From Egbenema bharatensis (GTDB lineage Bacteria; Cyanobacteriota; Cyanobacteriia; Elainellales; Elainellaceae): a stretch of DNA of 64,000 nt. A program made the position numbers and the translations under genes. Positions 44,445 to 53,989 of the stretch are shown piece by piece. The notes under the pieces were generated by a model. The model saw only the letters and a list, made by a program, of their open reading frames with translations, made no database searches and was not told the DNA's origin. Each line of letters starts with the position of its first letter. The stretch's first letter is position 1. Location of the stretch: the NCBI RefSeq assembly GCF_048077055.1, contig NZ_CP182236.1, positions 5,022,001 through 5,086,000 on the forward strand. The letters run 5' to 3'.

Positions 44445-47078
44445 AAAGTGGTGAGAGAGAGTCATGGGTGCGTTTCTGATAGTCAGTTTGTTTGCTGATC
44501 CGTTCAACGGTTCGTGTTTCCTGGCGCATCACCAGTTCGTGCGATGCAGTTAAAGCGGTAGGAGCGCAAGCTGTCAGCCGACCGAGCATTGCTTTCATGC
44601 CGCCTGCCCAGCACCACCAGCCCACCAGCGGAAGGAGAGGTAAATGACCACAGGGAGCTTCTTCCAGCCAAAAACGAGTTGCATCTGCCTCTGTAATGGC
44701 TAAGATGGCGGCGTTGTAGTCTATCCAGGTGTTGCTGTTGCGCCAACCTACACACTGCCCAAATTGGAAAAGGTCATCCTCACTAAGAGCAGGCTGGTTC
44801 TTCTGAAAATGTTGCCACACTTGCTGTTGGGCACTGAATCCAAATCGCCCTTCACTTTCGCTTTTCCACAAAATATCGATCGATTGCAGGTCAGCGCAGG
44901 GAAAATATTCCAGATCTCTCCAGGTCAGATGCCATCCCCGATGTTGCCATCCCGTCAGCATGAGTTCCAGTTGGGACTGTCTCTCTTCTTCCGTCGTTTG
45001 AGTCGAATTGAGCAACCGAATCAGCGTGGGGCGATTTGCTGTCGTGAGTTGATGTTCAGAGGCAGTATTTAACAGGTTCGTTAATAGTCCGACTAACTTC
45101 AGCCGATCGTCAACAATGGTTTCCAACAACAATTCAGGTAGTTTCTTAGAAAGCTGTCCTGCTAGTGAGCTGGGAGAATGATTAGTGGTCAGGGAACCGT
45201 CCTGATTATCAAATTTTTGATTGAGTCGATTCGATAGAAAAACCACCGTATTCATCAAAATCTCTAGCACCTTAGGCAACGCTGCATCGTTGGCAACGAA
45301 GGCTTTCGCTAAAGCTTCAATGTCGGTTTCTTGTAAAGAAAATACCTCTCGCTCCATCAGGAATTTCAACACTTTGGGCAAGATGAACCTGCTAGAGGAA
45401 AAGGCTTTAGCGAGCCTGGCAAGCTTCCCCTTTTCCCGGCGGTATAGTGGATATAAGTCAACAATAACTTGCTGTAATCTACCTTCGTTAAAACATAGAA
45501 GATTCAATAAATTTTCAAATTCTTCTTCCGTTAATAAGTGACTGTTTTTTTGGTCAATTGATTCCAGGGTAAAGGTAGAGTCTCTAATGATGGCCAATAG
45601 ATCCAGGGATAAACCTGATTCATCTGAATAAAGTGAATCTGCCAGATTGGAAACATCTTCGCGGGTGAATGAATGGGTTTGATTCAGTCTGTTGATGCGC
45701 TCAAGAAAATGCTTAAATTTGTTTTTATGGGTAGATAAGCAATTAAGGCAATCAGCTCCTTGCTCATGGGAAAGCTTGCCAGAAAACTTGAGATCTTTAA
45801 TGATTTTCTCCAGTTTTTGAATCAGCCGAACATCTCCAAACAAAATGGAGTTCACCTGTTCAAACACTCTACCGGGTTGTAAGCGACGGTATGGATCTAA
45901 ATCGGCTAATATCTCAAGGGTTTCTGTCAATTCTGCAACGCGAGTAACCGATAAATAATCGAGTAGTTCGTTGAAATTCTGGTAGCTGAGTTCACCTGTA
46001 AAAATTGACTGCTTGACTGTTTCCAGGAATAACCTCGATCGCTCAAAACTTCCGGAAGAAACGGCTTCTGCCAGGGCAGAAATCTGATCATCCCCCAGCC
46101 GACGGTACGGATCGATCTGGCCAGAATTCTCAGGACTCGCTTGAGTTCATTCACATTTCCATAGGCTAAGTAATTGAGTGCATGAGTCAGCTTTTCTTGA
46201 TTCAGTTCTCCCGAGTCGGCTAAAGCCCTGAGTCTTCCCAACAGTTCAGCAAAAATGAATTCTTCCTCAGAAAGGGGTTTGCTGGAGAAGGTTTGCGGTT
46301 CTGATTTGGCTGGATTGGCAGTGGGATCAAGGGCAGCAAGCAGACCCAGGACATGACTGAAGCTATTCCCTGAAGGTATGGAATTCGATCGCTGGGTCTG
46401 GGGGCTTTGATGGGATGCGCCTGCTATTTTGACCGCAGAATAGTCCAGACCTCTGAGTAGTTTCAACTCATCCGAGGATAAAAGCTTTAATAAAAGATAC
46501 GACTCCGATTGGCAAAATTGATGCGATAAACCAAGCGTTTTTGCTAACTTTTCCTGACTTTCTCGATCGAGCAAAGGCATTAATAACATAATGTCTTGCT
46601 GCTGAAATAAACCAAAAGCAGTCAGGGCTAAAAATAGCTTGATTGCCTTTTTTTCCAGCGATCGATCGGTTCGTAAAGTTTGTCGGTAATGACTATAATC
46701 TGCATCGCTCAACGCCTTAGTTTCGTGCAATTGGATCAGCAATTCCAGAACGAGTAACTTAATCCGTTCCGGAACCCCCATCCAATCAAGATCAGGCCCC
46801 CACTGTTGAAACAAAGCTTCCAGTTCAGCGTTGGATAGCTGGCGTGATACCGCCATTGCCTTCAGTACTTTAAGCCGTCCTGGAGCATCTAACGCGGAAA
46901 ACAGGATGTGGATATCTTCACGCACCAATCGTCCCGATCGAATCAACACCTCAATCCGACCCGAAGCCTCCAACAACTTCAGAAGTGTCTCTTCATTTGC
47001 CTCTTTCCACTGCTTTTTTCGCAGGAAGCGAGCCAGATTGCTGTAATCTACGTCCCGTTCTGAACACCAAACTGTCAT
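44332..47078 (-). CDS. Giant GUN4-domain protein: GUN4 fold split by about 670 residues of helical repeats; one-base frameshift near 46116
   Basis: About 915 residues once a missing A is restored. The frames join at RVLRILAR / IDPYRRLGDDQ, which mirrors a second ILADLDPYRRLQPG copy 70 residues on. Residues 11-41 (DYSNLARFLRKKQWKEANEE then LLKLLEASGR) are the first helices of a GUN4 domain. Residues about 713-830 hold the rest: WRDLEYFPCADLQSIDILW, GRFGFSAQQQVW, CVGWR and APCGHLPLLP. Between lies a long all-helical insert with related units such as LPKVLKFLMEREVFSLQETD. GUN4 binds porphyrins and stimulates Mg-chelatase. Start ATG 47078 has GGAG upstream; the 3' end runs 113 bp into the ABC gene opposite. 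Confidence 0.72.
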
Positions 47079-47370
47079 GTTGACGCTCCAAAGTGATGAA
47101 TACCACACCACAATGAGTTTGAGGCAGGCTTAATCAGTAGATACAAGGTTGACGGAAAGGTTCCGGGGGGATAGCCAAATCAGCGTCAAACATTTATATT
47201 TCGGCGTTGCTGACCAGGCTGAATAGGCTGAATGTAACGGGAGCATCCCATTGATCGTAGCGCAGGCATCTTGCCTGCCAGTGAGATATTCGTATGCCTG
47301 CCAGTGAGATATTCGTAATATAAATGCAAAATTGACATACACCCGAGTGTAACTGCGATCGTTCTGTTTG

Positions 47371-47404
47371 GTTGACTGGGCGGGCAAGATGCCCACCCCA
47401 CAAG
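47371..47404 (-). repeat. Interspersed hairpin repeat A
   Basis: Consensus copy on the minus strand: GGTTGACTGGGCGGGCAAG then ATGCCCACCCCACAAG on the plus strand. Confidence 0.87.
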
Positions 47405-47419
47405 CGTTATAGATGATTT

Positions 47420-47579
47420 AATTTCAGTAGATCACAAATCTTGTTTAGATCCCCCCTAGCCCCCCTTGAAAAGGGGGAACTGAGCCGAAAAAGGTTGAAG
47501 TCCCCCTTTTTAAGGGGGATTTAGGGGGATCAACCCCCGGTTCACTGTGAAACGAACCCATTTTAGATCTACTGAATTT
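47420..47579. mobile_element. MITE-like inverted-repeat element
   Basis: Outer 14-bp inverted repeats AATTTCAGTAGATC (47420-47433) and its complement (47566-47579) match 13/14. Inside, a GATCCCCCCTAGCCCCCCTT arm faces an AAGGGGGATTTAGGGGGATC arm (47448-47531), with AAAGGGGGAA/TCCCCCTTTTT inner stems. It encodes no protein. The inner motif is common in cyanobacterial genomes; mobility here is inferred from structure. Confidence 0.72.
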
Positions 47580-47585
47580 GCATGC

Positions 47586-49164
47586 TTAAGCGATCATAAT
47601 ACCCGTTCCCAATTTCTGCTCGAACGCCGCTAGAGCCTGAGCATCCGCCATGTGGGTTTGACCATAGATTTTCGGCAATTGGCCTGTGGCTGCCAGAACC
47701 TGACGGACTTCAGCGTTGGTCATATCCGCTAAATTTTTACCGGAGGCCATTGCCATCGCTGCTGCAATTCCCACGCCCTGCCCTACCCCAACGTTGTACT
47801 CAACGATCCGACCGGCGGAACTGGCATACCCTTCAAAGCCTGAAGCGGGACTGATGACGGCTAAGTTCGGCACATCCTTCATCAAAGCATGACGAATGCC
47901 AATGTTCATCAAGGGCTGTTGGAATTCAATACTGCTAAATCCGTTCGCCGCTGCCGCTTCCCGCAGCCCTCGAATCCCGCCTCTGGCATCAAATCGATAG
48001 CCGAAGGTGCCCAGGGCTTCGTGGTTTGGGACTCCCCCCATCAACATCATTGCCCCCGTCAGGGGTTGCACTGCGCCTCGGACATTTCCCGTGTGACGAA
48101 CATACAGTTCCCTGGCCGATCGACTTGAAGCCCAGGCTGAGGAACCACTTTTCTACATAGCCCAGTTCATTCCACATCTCCGGCGTTGGTTTGGCTTGAT
48201 TGCGGGCTAAAGCTTCTGCTTCATCGGCATTGACCTGAAACATCAGGGCATTCCAGGACAGATTCCCATTCGGCAGGATGGCAATGTTGGCATTGTCAAA
48301 AATAGCGCGGCTTTCGTACTGGGAAAGCTTGGTGCCCCGGAAGGCATGGTAGGCGATCAACAGGGCCCGACTGCGCACGTCAATATAATCTCTTCCCTGC
48401 CACATGGTCAGGAATTGGCCGCGTTCATCCCGCCGAGCCAGATCCTGACGTAGTTCCTGAATCAGTCTAGGATCGGACGAGGCTGCTACTTGAATAAAGC
48501 GTTGGGCTTCTGTATCTGCCGGGTTATTCATCCGCCGCAAATAATGAGCCTCGATCGCCTTCAATTCGTGAATAGGCAGTCCCTCGGTTTCGACTACCAG
48601 CGTCACCGAAAGCGATGAGTTGGGCAGCCCAAAGGTTTCAAACCCCTTCAGCATGGGCACTCCCGCTGCCTGGGCCAGTTCTGCATTCACCGTGGAATCA
48701 AAAAACTGTCGTCCGCGATAAATTTCCCCCCGATGGGTTCTAATCCCAGAAAGGCGCGGCCCATCTTTTAATACTGCGGCAATTTCAATACTACTGAGAA
48801 TATCGGCTCTGACTTCGCTCAACATTTGGCGCAAAACTTGATTTGCGCGAGCATGATCCAGGGCAATTAAAGCCACCCCCGATCGCCGTAAAAATTCTTT
48901 ATAGAGTGCAGGCGGATCACCAAAATCATCCAGATTATGTCTTTGGCGAATCTCTAACGGGATGCTGCTGCGATCGAGATAGGCTAACCGCCCCCGCACC
49001 AGATGCCCTCCCAATCCCAGAGCTGCCGGACTTTTGAGCATGACTAAACTACGGGGGAAGTAGCCAAAGCGTCGTCGATATTCCCTTGCTGCTGCAACAA
49101 TGGTCAAAATTCCGGGGACTTCATCGCCAAAGCAAATGAAATCATAGAAGCGTTCATTCGTCAT
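47586..49164 (-). CDS. FAD-dependent oxidoreductase, one-base frameshift near 48110
   Basis: About 525 residues when joined. The N-terminal FICFGDEVPGILTIVAAARE is an FAD-type Rossmann opening with a degenerate GxGxxG. Mid-protein GRQFFDSTVNAELAQAAGVP and the C-terminal YNVGVGQGVGIAAAMAMASG belong to the FAD_oxidored class (an alpha-helical C-terminal FAD-binding region). Frame is lost at LGFKSIGQ and resumes ELYVRHTGNVRGAVQPLTGA if one G of GGG (plus-strand CCC 48110-48112) is removed. This is a homopolymer overcall, whereas the other six breaks are undercalls. The substrate is unknown. Confidence 0.75.
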
Positions 49165-49248
49165 GGTGAATCCTGAATTATAAATACAGCGGTTATAACA
49201 GTGAGGGTTAGATCACGAACCTGTGGTGACGGTTAGGTAAGTAACATC

Positions 49249-50276
49249 ATGGACTGGACAAATTGGATCATGCTGGGGGCAGGATTGGCAGCCGGAGCGA
49301 TCGGGGGATGGATTGCTGCGCGGCCAAGTCTCCACAAGATTAGCTCATTGACTGGGGAAAAGCTCGATATTGCTGACTCTGCTACCTCTGGCTCTACTGC
49401 ACTGCCCCATTCTGCTCCCCCTTCCACCAAGGGGACTCAAATTTCAGAGATGCAGGTTTCAGAGATGCAGGCGTTGGCAGATGAACTACACCGCACCCGA
49501 CTGGCGTATCACATGGCCAAAGAATTGGGGCAGCTTCAGGCCGGTTTTTGGCCCGCACTTCCCACGAACTGCGATCGCCCATTAACAGCGTTATTAGTTT
49601 GCATCAATTGATTTTGGCTGACCTGTGTGAAGATCCAGCAGAAGAACGGGAATTTGTGTCCCAGGCTAATACAGCGGCTCAGAAAATGTTGTCGCTGATG
49701 GATCAATTAATTAAGGTGGCGAAAGTTTCCTATGGTTCAGGACAAATCAATCTATCCTCCCTGTGTTTACTGGATGTACTGCTGGAAGTGCATCAGTTTA
49801 CCCACCTGCAAGCTCAAAATCGGAATTTGCGGCTGAACATTGAATTCCCAGATGAAGCAGTGACAGTGTTGTCCGACTCGGACTGGCTACGGCAGATCTT
49901 AGTCAGCTTAATTGATTCATCCATTGCTCTGATGCAGGAAGGCACAATTCGTGTAACAACGGGGATGGATACCGCTTCAGGACTGGTGCAGATCTGGATT
50001 GAGGATGAACGATCGCCCGACAGTTGGCAGGAACCGATCGATCTTTTGAAGGCGGATGCCTCAGATTCAACCCATCCAGCAGCACTGAGGACAACTCAGA
50101 CCATAGAAGAATTAAAAACAGAACTCAATCAACCCCCTTCGCCCGGATTGGTTCTACTGGTCAGCCAGAAACTGCTGGAGCGGATGGGCGGTCGCCTGGA
50201 GTTGTTGAGCACTCCCTCTACTCCATCACTGACCCGAATTCAGTGTTCCATTCCGATCGCCAGTTCGGTGGCTTAG
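49249..50276 (+). CDS. Membrane-bound histidine-kinase-like protein with degenerate ATPase, one-base frameshift near 49549
   Basis: About 342 residues when one T is added to TTTTT at 49545-49549, giving GFLARTSHELRSPIN. A membrane span lies at 7-25 (IMLGAGLAAGAIGGWIAA). The HisKA helix with phospho-acceptor SHELRSPI is near residue 105. The ATPase region (about 200-340) lacks the N-box Asn (DWLRQILVSLIDSSIALMQE) and the G1 box reads IEDERS in place of D-x-G-x-G. Only the MGGRLELLS end of the G2 region is familiar. It is probably an inactive kinase or a phosphotransfer protein. Confidence 0.72.
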
Positions 50277-50353
50277 GATCTCGATCGAGATAGTTATGGC
50301 CAATCTTCAAATCTTGCTGTGAGAGAATAAGGCAATCGGTTTGAGAAACCCCT

Positions 50354-50950
50354 ATGGAAGAGTACTTGTGTTCCAGTGAGGCGATCGACTGGGAGCATCC
50401 AGCCATCATAGAGCTTGCCAAGAAGATTGCATTAGAGCATGAAACCCCTGAGGCGATCGCCAAGGCTTGCTTTGAGTGGGTTCGAGATGAAATTCACCAC
50501 AGCTACGACTATCAGATGAACCCTGTCACCTGGCGAGCTTCTGATGTACTTCGGCACAAAACAGGATATTGCTATGCCAAAAGTCACCTGTTAGCTGCTC
50601 TGCTCCGCGCCAATGGTATTCCAGCAGGGCTATGCTACCAGCGATTGAGTATTGACGATAAAGGCGAACCCTACAGCTTACATGGCTTTAATGCAGTGTA
50701 TTTACCCGGCGTGGGCTGGTATCGCGTCGATGCGAGAGGCAACCGGGAAGGCGTTGATGCTCAGTTCACTCCTCCCCAAGAACAATTAGCATTTAAGGCT
50801 CAGTTTTCTGAAGAAGCGGATTTTCAGTCCATCCTTCCGGAACCACTGCCAGTCGTTCTAGAGGCGTTACAAACCCAAACAACCTGGGATGGGCTGCTCC
50901 ATCATCTTCCCGACATTTCTTTGGTAGAGGCAGAAAAAATAGGTCTATAG
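50354..50950 (+). CDS. Transglutaminase-like cysteine protease family protein
   Basis: 198 residues. The papain-like triad is visible: Cys in KTGYCYAKSHLLAALLRANG, His in LHGFNAVYL and Asp in WYRVDARGN. N-terminal IELAKKIALEHETPEAIAKA and FEWVRDEIHHSYD are typical of bacterial transglutaminase-like proteins. It lies 77 bp after the histidine-kinase-like gene. It may be a cytosolic peptidase or amidase; no signal peptide is seen. Confidence 0.87.
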   Translation: MEEYLCSSEAIDWEHPAIIELAKKIALEHETPEAIAKACFEWVRDEIHHSYDYQMNPVTWRASDVLRHKTGYCYAKSHLLAALLRANGIPAGLCYQRLSIDDKGEPYSLHGFNAVYLPGVGWYRVDARGNREGVDAQFTPPQEQLAFKAQFSEEADFQSILPEPLPVVLEALQTQTTWDGLLHHLPDISLVEAEKIGL

Positions 50951-51120
50951 TCGCCAAAATGGGCTTTTTGCCATCTGCTTATGCCAACGGTGGAATCTAG
51001 TAGGTATGATTGAGCCAGAATCAATGGCTGTGATCAGTGGCTGTGATCAGTATCAAGCTGTAGTAGATATTCTCTGTATTTTGCCAGCGGATTTATTGAC
51101 AAGACGTTAGCGTGTAGGGC

Positions 51121-51567
51121 ATGGTGACAGTTGTTTTAATTTTCAATAGCTTGTTGGCGTTGCTGTGCTTATACGTAGCCTGGCAAGTTTGCCGATTGCG
51201 CAATGCCCTGGCGAATGTGGCGGACGCTTTGATTGCCGCAGAACACACCACTCACCGAGTCTTGCATAATGCTCCGCATCATATTTCTAAGCGGCAAGCC
51301 TGTACATATCAACTGCGTCGAGACTACTATCATCTCACCCTACAGATGCAAAAGGTGCAGCAAGTTCTAGCCTTGCTGGGACTGGGGCGATTTCTCTGGC
51401 AGCAGTATCAACAGAAGTATACGGTGCGCCAGTGGATCCCCCGATCGTCGTCTGGTTCGGCAGAAGCCACGATAGGGGATGGAGCCATTGCTCCGGGTGG
51501 GGAACCGCTACGACCGCGATCGAGGCGAAACAGTGCCAGGAAGTCCTTACGAGAGCGTAGACTATAG
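51121..51567 (+). CDS. Small membrane-anchored hypothetical protein
   Basis: 148 residues. An N-terminal span (VVLIFNSLLALLCLYVAWQV) is followed by a helical region with LRNALANVADALIAAEHTTH and YQLRRDYYHLTLQMQKVQQV, and a basic Ser/Arg-rich tail. First gene of a three-gene run with a YtxH and a DUF948-like protein, all with an N-terminal membrane anchor, so a shared envelope role is likely. Confidence 0.72.
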   Translation: MVTVVLIFNSLLALLCLYVAWQVCRLRNALANVADALIAAEHTTHRVLHNAPHHISKRQACTYQLRRDYYHLTLQMQKVQQVLALLGLGRFLWQQYQQKYTVRQWIPRSSSGSAEATIGDGAIAPGGEPLRPRSRRNSARKSLRERRL

Positions 51568-51612
51568 GCTGTGGGATAGGTTTGATTCAGTACTTGTTAG
51601 GGGTTTGTGGTT

Positions 51613-51978
51613 ATGGCAGATAATCGCTCTGGGTCTTCAGGTTTGTTTATTGGTGGCATGGTCGTAGGGGCTGTGATCGGTGCAGTGGCTGGGGTATTGG
51701 TTGCTCCAAAATCGGGACGAGAAACCCGACAACTGTTGAAAAAGTCAGCAGATGCATTGCCAGAATTGGCCGAAGACCTATCCTCCAGCGTGCAGCTCCA
51801 GGCCGATCGGCTATCTGAAACGGCATTGCGAAATTGGGATGATACCTTGTCTCGATTGCGAGAGTCGATCGCGGTAGGATTAGAAGCCTCCCAGCGGAAG
51901 CGACAAGAACTTGACGCAACAGAGGTGGTTGCGCACACTGAACCCCGATCGTCAGTGCAGGATTCCAGTACAAGGTAA
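51613..51978 (+). CDS. YtxH-domain protein
   Basis: 121 residues from ATG at 51613. The N-terminal GLFIGGMVVGAVIGAVAGVL then APKSGRETRQLL is the YtxH hallmark (glycine-rich span ending in AP-x-SG-x-x-TR). The rest is an amphipathic coiled region. YtxH proteins are often stress-related and envelope-bound. Middle gene of the run at 51121-52595. Confidence 0.87.
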   Translation: MADNRSGSSGLFIGGMVVGAVIGAVAGVLVAPKSGRETRQLLKKSADALPELAEDLSSSVQLQADRLSETALRNWDDTLSRLRESIAVGLEASQRKRQELDATEVVAHTEPRSSVQDSSTR

Positions 51979-51989
51979 GCGGAACGTTT

Positions 51990-52595
51990 GTGGTTGATCC
52001 TCTGTTTTGGTTAGGTTTATCAATTCTTCTGGTGGCGGTCAGCTTGACGGCTGTACTGGTGGCTGCCTTGCCTGCCCTGAGGGAATTGTCTAGGGCGGCG
52101 CGCAGTGCTGAAAAGTTGTTTGAAACGCTCAACCGAGAATTGCCTCCAACCCTGGAATCGATTCGGCTCACTGGAATGGAGCTAACGGATCTGACGGAGG
52201 ATCTGAGTGAAGGGGTGCAGAGTGCTGGGCGCGTTGCTCAACAGCTGGATCAGAGCATTACCGGGGTCAAACGGCAGGCCAAACAGGCACAAGTTGCTAC
52301 CCGCAGTATTTTTGCAGGGGTCAGAGCGGCCTGGAAAACCTTGAATCGTCCCACCCCAGTCCGCCGTTCCCGTGAGGCGCAATCTCTACCGCGCAGTCCA
52401 TCTTCCCCTGATGTCCGCAATGCTTTGACTGCGGATGCCCGTGAACCTCTGAACGAGCGTTCCAACCGGTTTCCTGTAGCGAATAACCGATCGACCTTTG
52501 AAGCAGAACTGGAATCGGTTGAGCTAGAAGGCAATCAGCTAGATGACTCCAGAAATTCCCCTAAGTCTCATGCTGATCGCAGCCTGAACGACTGA
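51990..52595 (+). CDS. DUF948-like membrane-anchored protein
   Basis: 201 residues from GTG at 51990. One N-terminal span (PLFWLGLSILLVAVSLTAVL), then a helical segment LSRAARSAEKLFETLNRELP and LTDLTEDLSEGVQSAGRVAQ typical of DUF948, and a long polar, disordered tail. It begins 12 bp after the YtxH stop, so is cotranscribed. Confidence 0.8.
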   Translation: MVDPLFWLGLSILLVAVSLTAVLVAALPALRELSRAARSAEKLFETLNRELPPTLESIRLTGMELTDLTEDLSEGVQSAGRVAQQLDQSITGVKRQAKQAQVATRSIFAGVRAAWKTLNRPTPVRRSREAQSLPRSPSSPDVRNALTADAREPLNERSNRFPVANNRSTFEAELESVELEGNQLDDSRNSPKSHADRSLND

Positions 52596-53079
52596 AGCAG
52601 TCCGCATCACGGCAGTATCACAGCAATAATGGCTCCATTTGTAGGTTGATATAGCTATCCTCCGTAGGATTTGAACGGGGTGCAGGGGTAAAACCCTGGC
52701 GTGGGGGCGTTGCCCCTACCCCCTTGTTCACAAACAATTTGTGAACGCTATAGTCGATCGAGCAATTTGTAGCAGGCAAGATGCCTGCACTACAGTTTTT
52801 CTCTTCCCTGCTCGCCACGAATCTATTCACCTCAAAACTGCTGTAGTATGATTAATATGAAAATTAAGTAAACAAATGTAAAGAAGTGCATACTGATTCC
52901 TGACATTTGTATCATTTAGGGATCTGCAATAGAATGGCATCCCAATCCTTGAAGCAATCTGCTGTAAGGGCGTACGATTGTGCGCCCCCATTGAGTACGT
53001 TTTTTTCGCAGACCCCGTAGCTCAAAACCGCTTTCCTTGCCTGCACCACCCGATTGTTCAAATACCATTTGAATTCACG
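52596..53079. other. Intergenic region with repeats
   Basis: 484 bp. Contains the short hairpin repeat at 52768-52794 (GCAGGCAAGATGCCTGCACT), repeat C at 52936-52989, and a segment GGGGTAAAACCCTGGCGTGG near 52685. No gene is seen. Confidence 0.65.
52936..52989 (+). repeat. Interspersed repeat C (54 bp)
   Basis: GGCATCCCAATCCTTGAAGC, then CTGTAAGGGCGTACG and TGCGCCCC. Inverted relative to 27997-28051. Confidence 0.82.
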
Positions 53080-53883
53080 ATGTTAAACTTCCGTCCTCAA
53101 CGATCGTTCAGCCTGATCGCCGCTTGCTTGCTCGTACTGTTCACCTGGGCCATTGCACCCGCCGCTTACGCCTACGACAATCCAGAGCTTCTGCCCGATC
53201 GCCTCACCCCTGTCATTGATCTGGCGGATTCGCTCACCGAAATTCAGCAGGCTGATCTGGAAAAGCACCTGACCGAGTTTGAAACTGAAACAGGCTGGAA
53301 ACTGAGAGTGCTGACTCAGTTCGATCGCACGCCAGGACGGGCAGTGAAGGAATATTGGGGATTAGACGATCGGAGTGTCCTGCTCATCGCAGACCCCAGA
53401 GGTGGGAACCTGCTGAACTTTAGTGTGGGGGATGACCTGTTTGATCTACTTCCCCGCACGTTTTGGATTGAGCTACAAACGCGGTATGGGAACCAGTTTT
53501 TTGTGCGGGATAATGGCGAGGATGCGTCGATTCTAGGGGCGTTGGAATCGGTGGAAGGCTGTTTGCGGCAGGGGGGATGTCAGGTTGTTCCAGGGCTGCC
53601 GAGGGAACAGTGGCTCCTGACCCTGATTACCTCTGTAGTGGGAGGGGTGGTCTTTGGGTTTGCCGCTCAACCCCGTGAAGCAGGGAAGTCTTTTTCGTGG
53701 CAGTGGGCTTTGATCTTTTCGCCCTTATGGGGAATTTTGTTTATCGCCTTTGGCATTGGCCCGGTCGTCACCCGCACCGCTGATTGGCTGCCTCTTGGGC
53801 GCAATATTGCTGGGTTTATCTTGGGTGCCCTGGTTGCCTTCCTGTCTCCTTTACTGAATGCCCCCCCTACATCGGAAACCTGA
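53080..53883 (+). CDS. psb32: TPM-domain protein, Psb32 / TLP18.3 type
   Basis: 267 residues from ATG at 53080 (MLNFRPQRSFSLIAACLLVL), which gives a signal peptide cut near AYAYDNP. The TPM domain has LTPVIDLADSLTEIQQADLE, KLRVLTQFDRTPG, VLLIADPRGGNLLNFSVGDD and TFWIELQTRYG. C-terminal spans (LLTLITSVVGGVVFGFAA, LIFSPLWGILFIAFGIGPVV and a third) anchor it. In cyanobacteria and chloroplasts this lumenal protein protects or helps repair photosystem II. Upstream in-frame codons include non-conserved sequence and are rejected. Confidence 0.9.
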   Translation: MLNFRPQRSFSLIAACLLVLFTWAIAPAAYAYDNPELLPDRLTPVIDLADSLTEIQQADLEKHLTEFETETGWKLRVLTQFDRTPGRAVKEYWGLDDRSVLLIADPRGGNLLNFSVGDDLFDLLPRTFWIELQTRYGNQFFVRDNGEDASILGALESVEGCLRQGGCQVVPGLPREQWLLTLITSVVGGVVFGFAAQPREAGKSFSWQWALIFSPLWGILFIAFGIGPVVTRTADWLPLGRNIAGFILGALVAFLSPLLNAPPTSET

Positions 53884-53919
53884 CTCTTTGGCGAACAAAA
53901 AAATCTAGATTTATGGATG

Positions 53920-53944
53920 GAGGCGCGAAATTTCGCGTCTCTTT
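53920..53944 (+). terminator. Hairpin terminator-like structure
   Basis: GAGGCGCGAAA / TTTCGCGTCTC forms an 11-bp stem (one G-T pair), followed by TTTG. It lies 37 bp after the psb32 stop. The T-run is short, so termination may be partial. Confidence 0.5.
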
Positions 53945-53989
53945 GTCGCTGGAGTGGCAAAATTAACGTAGTCCAATAGCGATCGGGTA

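Larger units (their letters stand above)
47112..47585. other. Repeat-rich intergenic region
   Basis: 474 bp without a gene. Holds the short hairpin repeat at 47257-47282 with a tandem of TGCCTGCCAGTGAGATATTC, repeat A at 47371-47404 (minus orientation), and the MITE-like element at 47420-47579. Confidence 0.7.
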
